A stretch of 64,000 bases of DNA from Pseudomonas farsensis (lineage in GTDB: Bacteria; Pseudomonadota; Gammaproteobacteria; Pseudomonadales; Pseudomonadaceae), in NCBI RefSeq assembly GCF_014268805.2, contig NZ_JABWRF020000004.1:248001-312000 (forward strand), written 5' to 3'. Every line of letters starts with the position of its first letter. Positions within the stretch are counted from its first letter, which is position 1. Below, piece by piece: positions 62,501-64,000 of this stretch. The position numbers and the translations under genes are program-made. The notes under the pieces are model-generated. The model was given only the letters and a program-made list of their open reading frames with translations, ran no database searches and was not told the DNA's origin.

Positions 62501-64000
62501 CGTTCACCTGCCCGGACCCGCGGCCGCTGCATGAGCTGTTTGAAGCGCAGGTGGCGCGTCAGCCGCAGGCGACTGCGCTGATTCATGGCGAGCAACAACT
62601 CAGCTACGCCCAACTCGATGCGCGCGCCAACCGCCTGGCCCGGGCTTTGGTCGCCGGCGGCGCCGGCCCCGAAGTGTTGGTCGGGGTAGCGGTTGAGCGT
62701 AGCCTGGAGATGATTGTGGCTGTGCTTGCGGTGCTCAAGTCCGGTGCGGCCTATGTGCCCCTGGACCCGGAATACCCCGCCGAGCGCCTGCAATGCATGA
62801 TGGAGGACAGTGGTATCCGGCTGTTACTGGCGCAGACCGCGCTGTTGCCGCGCCTGCCGGTAGCGGATGCTGTGCAGGTGTTGTGCCTGGACCAGGATCA
62901 AGCCTGGCGCGACGCTGACCCGACGCCCTTGGGGCGCACGGTGCATGGTGACAACCTTGCCTATGTGATGTTCACCTCGGGCTCCACCGGCCGCCCCAAG
63001 GGTGTTGGCATCAGCCAGTCCGCTCTAACTCGGCATGCCTGGGTGTCGGTGGAGTTCTTCGGCCTGCGAGCCGACGACTGCATGTTGCAGTTCGCGACTT
63101 TCAATTTCGATGGCTTTGTCGAACAACTCTACGCACCCCTGGTGTGCGGGGCTGCGGTAGTGCTGCGCGGCCCACAGATCTGGGACAGCGAAACCTTCTA
63201 TGAGCAACTGATCAGCCACCGCATCAGTGTGGTCGACTTGACCACGGCTTACTGGCACATGCTTGCCAAGGATTTCGCTGCGGCAGGCCCGCGTGACTAT
63301 GGGCGCCTCAAGCAGGTGCACAGCGGTGGTGAAGCTATGCCCGCCGAAGGCTTGGCGGCCTGGCGCGAGGCAGGGCTCGGGCATGTTCGCCTGCTCAATA
63401 CCTATGGGCCGACCGAGGCCACAGTCACGGTCAGCAGCCATGACTGCAGTGACTACGTGAACGGTTTGCAGCCTTTACCGCTGACACTGCCGATAGGGCG
63501 CGTACTGCCCGAGCGCAGCTTGATGGTGCTGGACAGCAGCGCTGCGCTGGCCGCTCCGGGTGTGGTCGGTGAACTGATGATCGGCGGCGATCTTTTGGCA
63601 CGGGGTTATTTCCAGCGTCCGGGCCTGACCGCCGAACGCTTCCTTCCCGACCCGTTTGCGCAACGCCCGGGCGGGCGCATGTACCGCAGTGGCGACCTGG
63701 TGCGTAATCGGGTTGATGGAGTAATCGACTACGTTGGCCGGGTCGATCACCAGGTCAAGATTCGCGGGTTGCGCATTGAATTGGGTGAAATCGAAGCGCG
63801 GTTGCTGGAACAGGCGGCGGTGCGTGATGCCGTGGTCTTGGCTCAGGAATCGACCAACGGCCTGCAATTGGTCGCATATGTGGTTGCCGATGGGCAGGCA
63901 GAAGCGGCATTGCAAGAGCGCCTTCGCGCACATCTTCGCCAGCATTTGCCTGACTACATGGTTCCCGGCTACTTGCTGCTGCTGGAGCACCTGCCGCTGA
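56503..64000 (+). CDS. Pyoverdine side-chain NRPS, C-A-T-E-C-A... (D-Thr, basic residue; 3' end outside window)
   Basis: The frame is open from GTG 56503 to the window edge, about 2499 codons. AGGAG lies 7 nt before the GTG, 14 nt after the previous stop. Approximate residues: C1 48-490 (LCL, HHSVCDG near 175), A1 503-1003, T1 with GGDSIV near 1047, E 1103-1533 (HHLAVDG near 1228), C2 1556-1985 (DCL, APMQQGMMFH), A2 from 2003. A1 code DFWNVGMVHK is threonine; with E it predicts D-Thr (or D-allo-Thr). A2 reads NFDGFVEQ, VVDLTTAY, HSGGEAM and LNTYGPTEATVTV, giving DGEDHGTVTK, probably a basic residue such as Lys (tentative). The terminal thioesterase module, if in this gene, is beyond the window. 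Confidence 0.9.
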   Translation, partial: MQELIGAVGKLSPKERKALAVLLKNKGINLFSVAPVFQRHGDEPLLLSYAQERQWFLWQLDPQSTAYHVPAALTLHGELDLTALRQSFQALVQRHESLRTTFVHNGHQALQHVAAEADVQMSVDDLRAARPDPLALKALVESETQRLFDLERGPLLRVRLLRLADEEQVLVLTQHHSVCDGWSMQIMIQELMQAYAAFSQGQQPQFTALTVQYPDYALWQRQWMDAGERQRQLDYWVRQLDGEQAVLELPLDRPRPAERSHAGARLDIPLTSNLVASLRAMAQREGVTLFMLLLASFQTLLHRYSGQASICVGAPTANRSRVETEGLIGYFVNTQVLKADFTVIDSFRALLAQVKQTVLDAQEHQDLPFEQLVEALQPERNLSHSPLFQVMFNHQRDSAGEQSLALGGLRIEQMPLERTTAQFDLTLDTQEGSSGLYASLTYATDLFDASTIARLARHWQQLLASVVAEPGQRIGALALLDAEETAAQLAQWNPNPARFEVGQCLHQLIAAQAAARPEAIALTYQGEHLSYDQLNRRANQWAHRLIELGVGPDVLVGVAVQRSLDMVVGLLAVLKAGGAYLPLDPQYPEDRLAYMIEDSGIELVLSQGEVAGQLPLPATMRCLLLEDAPQGLPDSDPQVATGPDNLAYVIYTSGSTGKPKGTLLAHRNVLRLFSATEHWFGFTGDDVWSLFHSYAFDFSVWELFGALLYGGRVVVVAQDVSRSPEDFYQLLCAEGVTVLNQTPSAFKALMPVACEAASASNALRHVVFGGEALDVYSLRPWFERFGDCQPQLINMYGITETTVHVTYRPISLADLGQAASSPIGEPIADLSWYLLDADLNPVPKGCVGELYVGQAGLARGYLNRAALTATRFVADPFGPAGARLYRTGDLARNRADGVIEYIGRIDHQVKIRGFRIELGEIEARLQQQPEVRDALVLAEDGQLVGYVVTQEVVVSEQQGALRDHLRMALRGHLPDYMVPAHLLFLANWPLTANGKLDRRALPKPDASVLQQDYVAPQSELEQRIAAIWQDVLKLERVGLDDNFFELGGDSIVSIQVVSRARQAGIRFTPKALFQQQTVRGLAQVAEQGVGARVAEQAPSSGSLILLPIHQHFFASAIPERHHWNQSVLLKPTRRLEGSRLEQALQVLVKHHDALRLRFSEQHGQWAARFASVDTAQALLWQVDLDDLQALAAVGDQAQASLDLSNGPLLRAVLATCADGEQRLLLVIHHLAVDGVSWRILADDLQNAYAGHALPARTSSLQHWAARLAEHAQSPSVQGQLGFWQQQLQGLCPDLPQARSGASLSQRMAHSVQTRLDKDLTRQLLQQAPAAYRTRINDLLLTALALVITRWTGQSSMAVQLEGHGREALFDDIDLTRTVGWFTSLYPLRLVPAEGLGASLKAIKEQLRAVPENGLGYGLLCHLGGAPAAAALAGQVMPRITFNYLGQFDAGHDSADTLLLPVGEDGGAERSADAPLDNWLTINGQVYDAELRLGWTFSREMFDIEQMQALADAYGDTLAELVRHCCDGQSSGLTPSDFPLARLTQKQLDQLPLAVSQVEDLYPMAPMQQGMMFHTLFEDAASDYINQMRLDADGLDRERFMQAWHDTLAAHDILRTAFLWEGELAEPLQVVHKQVLMPFQQHDWRGRADLAAALDALAVADREQGFDLARAPLLRMAMVRTGEQSYHLIYTNHHILMDGWSNSRLLGEVLQRYAGQALPPAKVRYSQYIEWLQGQNMAASKAFWGAQLASLEEPTRLVDALPRPGAGRHGQGECLRSLDAAQTARLNAFARDIKVTLNTLVQGAWGLLLQRSTGQDSVCFGATVAGRPADLKGVEEQIGLFINTLPVVVGPSPAQPLDQWLRALQGQNLALREHEHTPLFEIQRWAGQGGEALFDNILVFENYPVAEALQNAAPPGLNFGAIANHEQTNYPLTLAVGLGEHLALHLSYARNLLRDDSVEQMLGQLCRLLLAMAEHGQGAVGDLVQLDAQQIAQTLALGQVAFTCPDPRPLHELFEAQVARQPQATALIHGEQQLSYAQLDARANRLARALVAGGAGPEVLVGVAVERSLEMIVAVLAVLKSGAAYVPLDPEYPAERLQCMMEDSGIRLLLAQTALLPRLPVADAVQVLCLDQDQAWRDADPTPLGRTVHGDNLAYVMFTSGSTGRPKGVGISQSALTRHAWVSVEFFGLRADDCMLQFATFNFDGFVEQLYAPLVCGAAVVLRGPQIWDSETFYEQLISHRISVVDLTTAYWHMLAKDFAAAGPRDYGRLKQVHSGGEAMPAEGLAAWREAGLGHVRLLNTYGPTEATVTVSSHDCSDYVNGLQPLPLTLPIGRVLPERSLMVLDSSAALAAPGVVGELMIGGDLLARGYFQRPGLTAERFLPDPFAQRPGGRMYRSGDLVRNRVDGVIDYVGRVDHQVKIRGLRIELGEIEARLLEQAAVRDAVVLAQESTNGLQLVAYVVADGQAEAALQERLRAHLRQHLPDYMVPGYLLLLEHLPL

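Noticed and set aside
60622..62793. 723-codon open frame on the minus strand, and similar long antisense frames elsewhere in the NRPS genes (for example 42659-44281 and 37822-39288)
   Set aside because: They lie entirely opposite well-identified NRPS domains, have low-complexity Gln/Arg/Ala-rich composition and recur wherever the A-domain repeat recurs. They are a GC-rich codon-bias artefact.
32995..64000. Cyclic lipopeptide (for example putisolvin-like) synthetase
   Set aside because: The first C domain is an elongating LCL type rather than a lipoinitiating starter domain, and the cluster is divergent from the fpv ferri-pyoverdine genes.
56503..64000. Frameshift or pseudogene in the fourth NRPS because no closed frame is seen
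   Set aside because: The GTG-started frame is continuous to the window edge; it lacks only a stop inside the window. The same applies to glgX at the left edge.

Overview
The window is GC-rich chromosomal DNA from a fluorescent Pseudomonas, most likely of the P. putida type. The evidence is the gene order glgA-treZ-malQ-treY-DUF2934-glgX followed by gnd-zwf-GH15-DUF1737, REP elements of the P. putida style, and an fpvGHJKCDEF locus divergent from large peptide synthetases. No rRNA, tRNA, CRISPR array or transposase gene was seen.

Layout. (1) 1-10405, minus strand: a glycogen/trehalose operon. GlgA builds the alpha-1,4-glucan, GlgX debranches it, MalQ redistributes chains, and TreY plus TreZ convert chain ends to free trehalose. 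glgX runs off the left edge. (2) 10406-16479: a secreted NTF2-like protein, a 55-residue coiled-coil protein, then gnd and zwf (oxidative pentose-phosphate enzymes, 4-nt overlap), a GH15 glycosidase and a DUF1737 protein. (3) 16480-18828: a REP pair, an AraC regulator and two small unrecognised genes. (4) 18897-21611, minus strand: a sorbosone-dehydrogenase-like lipoprotein with a DUF2231 membrane partner, a NIPSNAP protein and a lipocalin lipoprotein (blc). (5) 21922-26696: sulfur metabolism. A four-domain rhodanese and a cysteine dioxygenase face a sulfonate-type binding protein and an FMN-dependent monooxygenase across a control region full of short repeats. (6) 26698-32758, minus strand: fpvGHJKCDEF, whose P. 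aeruginosa counterparts reduce and recycle iron from ferri-pyoverdine in the periplasm. (7) 32995-64000, plus strand: four consecutive NRPS genes, the last cut by the right edge.

The NRPS genes sit where pvdI sits in P. aeruginosa, head to head with fpvG. Their first condensation domain is of the elongating LCL type, so they extend a chain started elsewhere, presumably on PvdL. I read the module order as C-A-T-E-C-A-T, then C-A-T-E-C-A-T-E-C-A-T, then C-A-T, then C-A-T-E-C-A(...). From the A-domain pocket residues the predicted order is D-Ser, Ser, D-Ser, D-Ser, a basic residue (code DGEACGGVTK), Ser, D-Thr, and a second basic residue (code DGEDHGTVTK), continuing past the window. This is a pyoverdine side chain rich in serine.

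Four of the five serine A domains are almost identical at the DNA level. The copy in the small third NRPS gene is a visible mosaic of two others, which points to recent recombination inside the cluster. This is the most interesting signal in the window.
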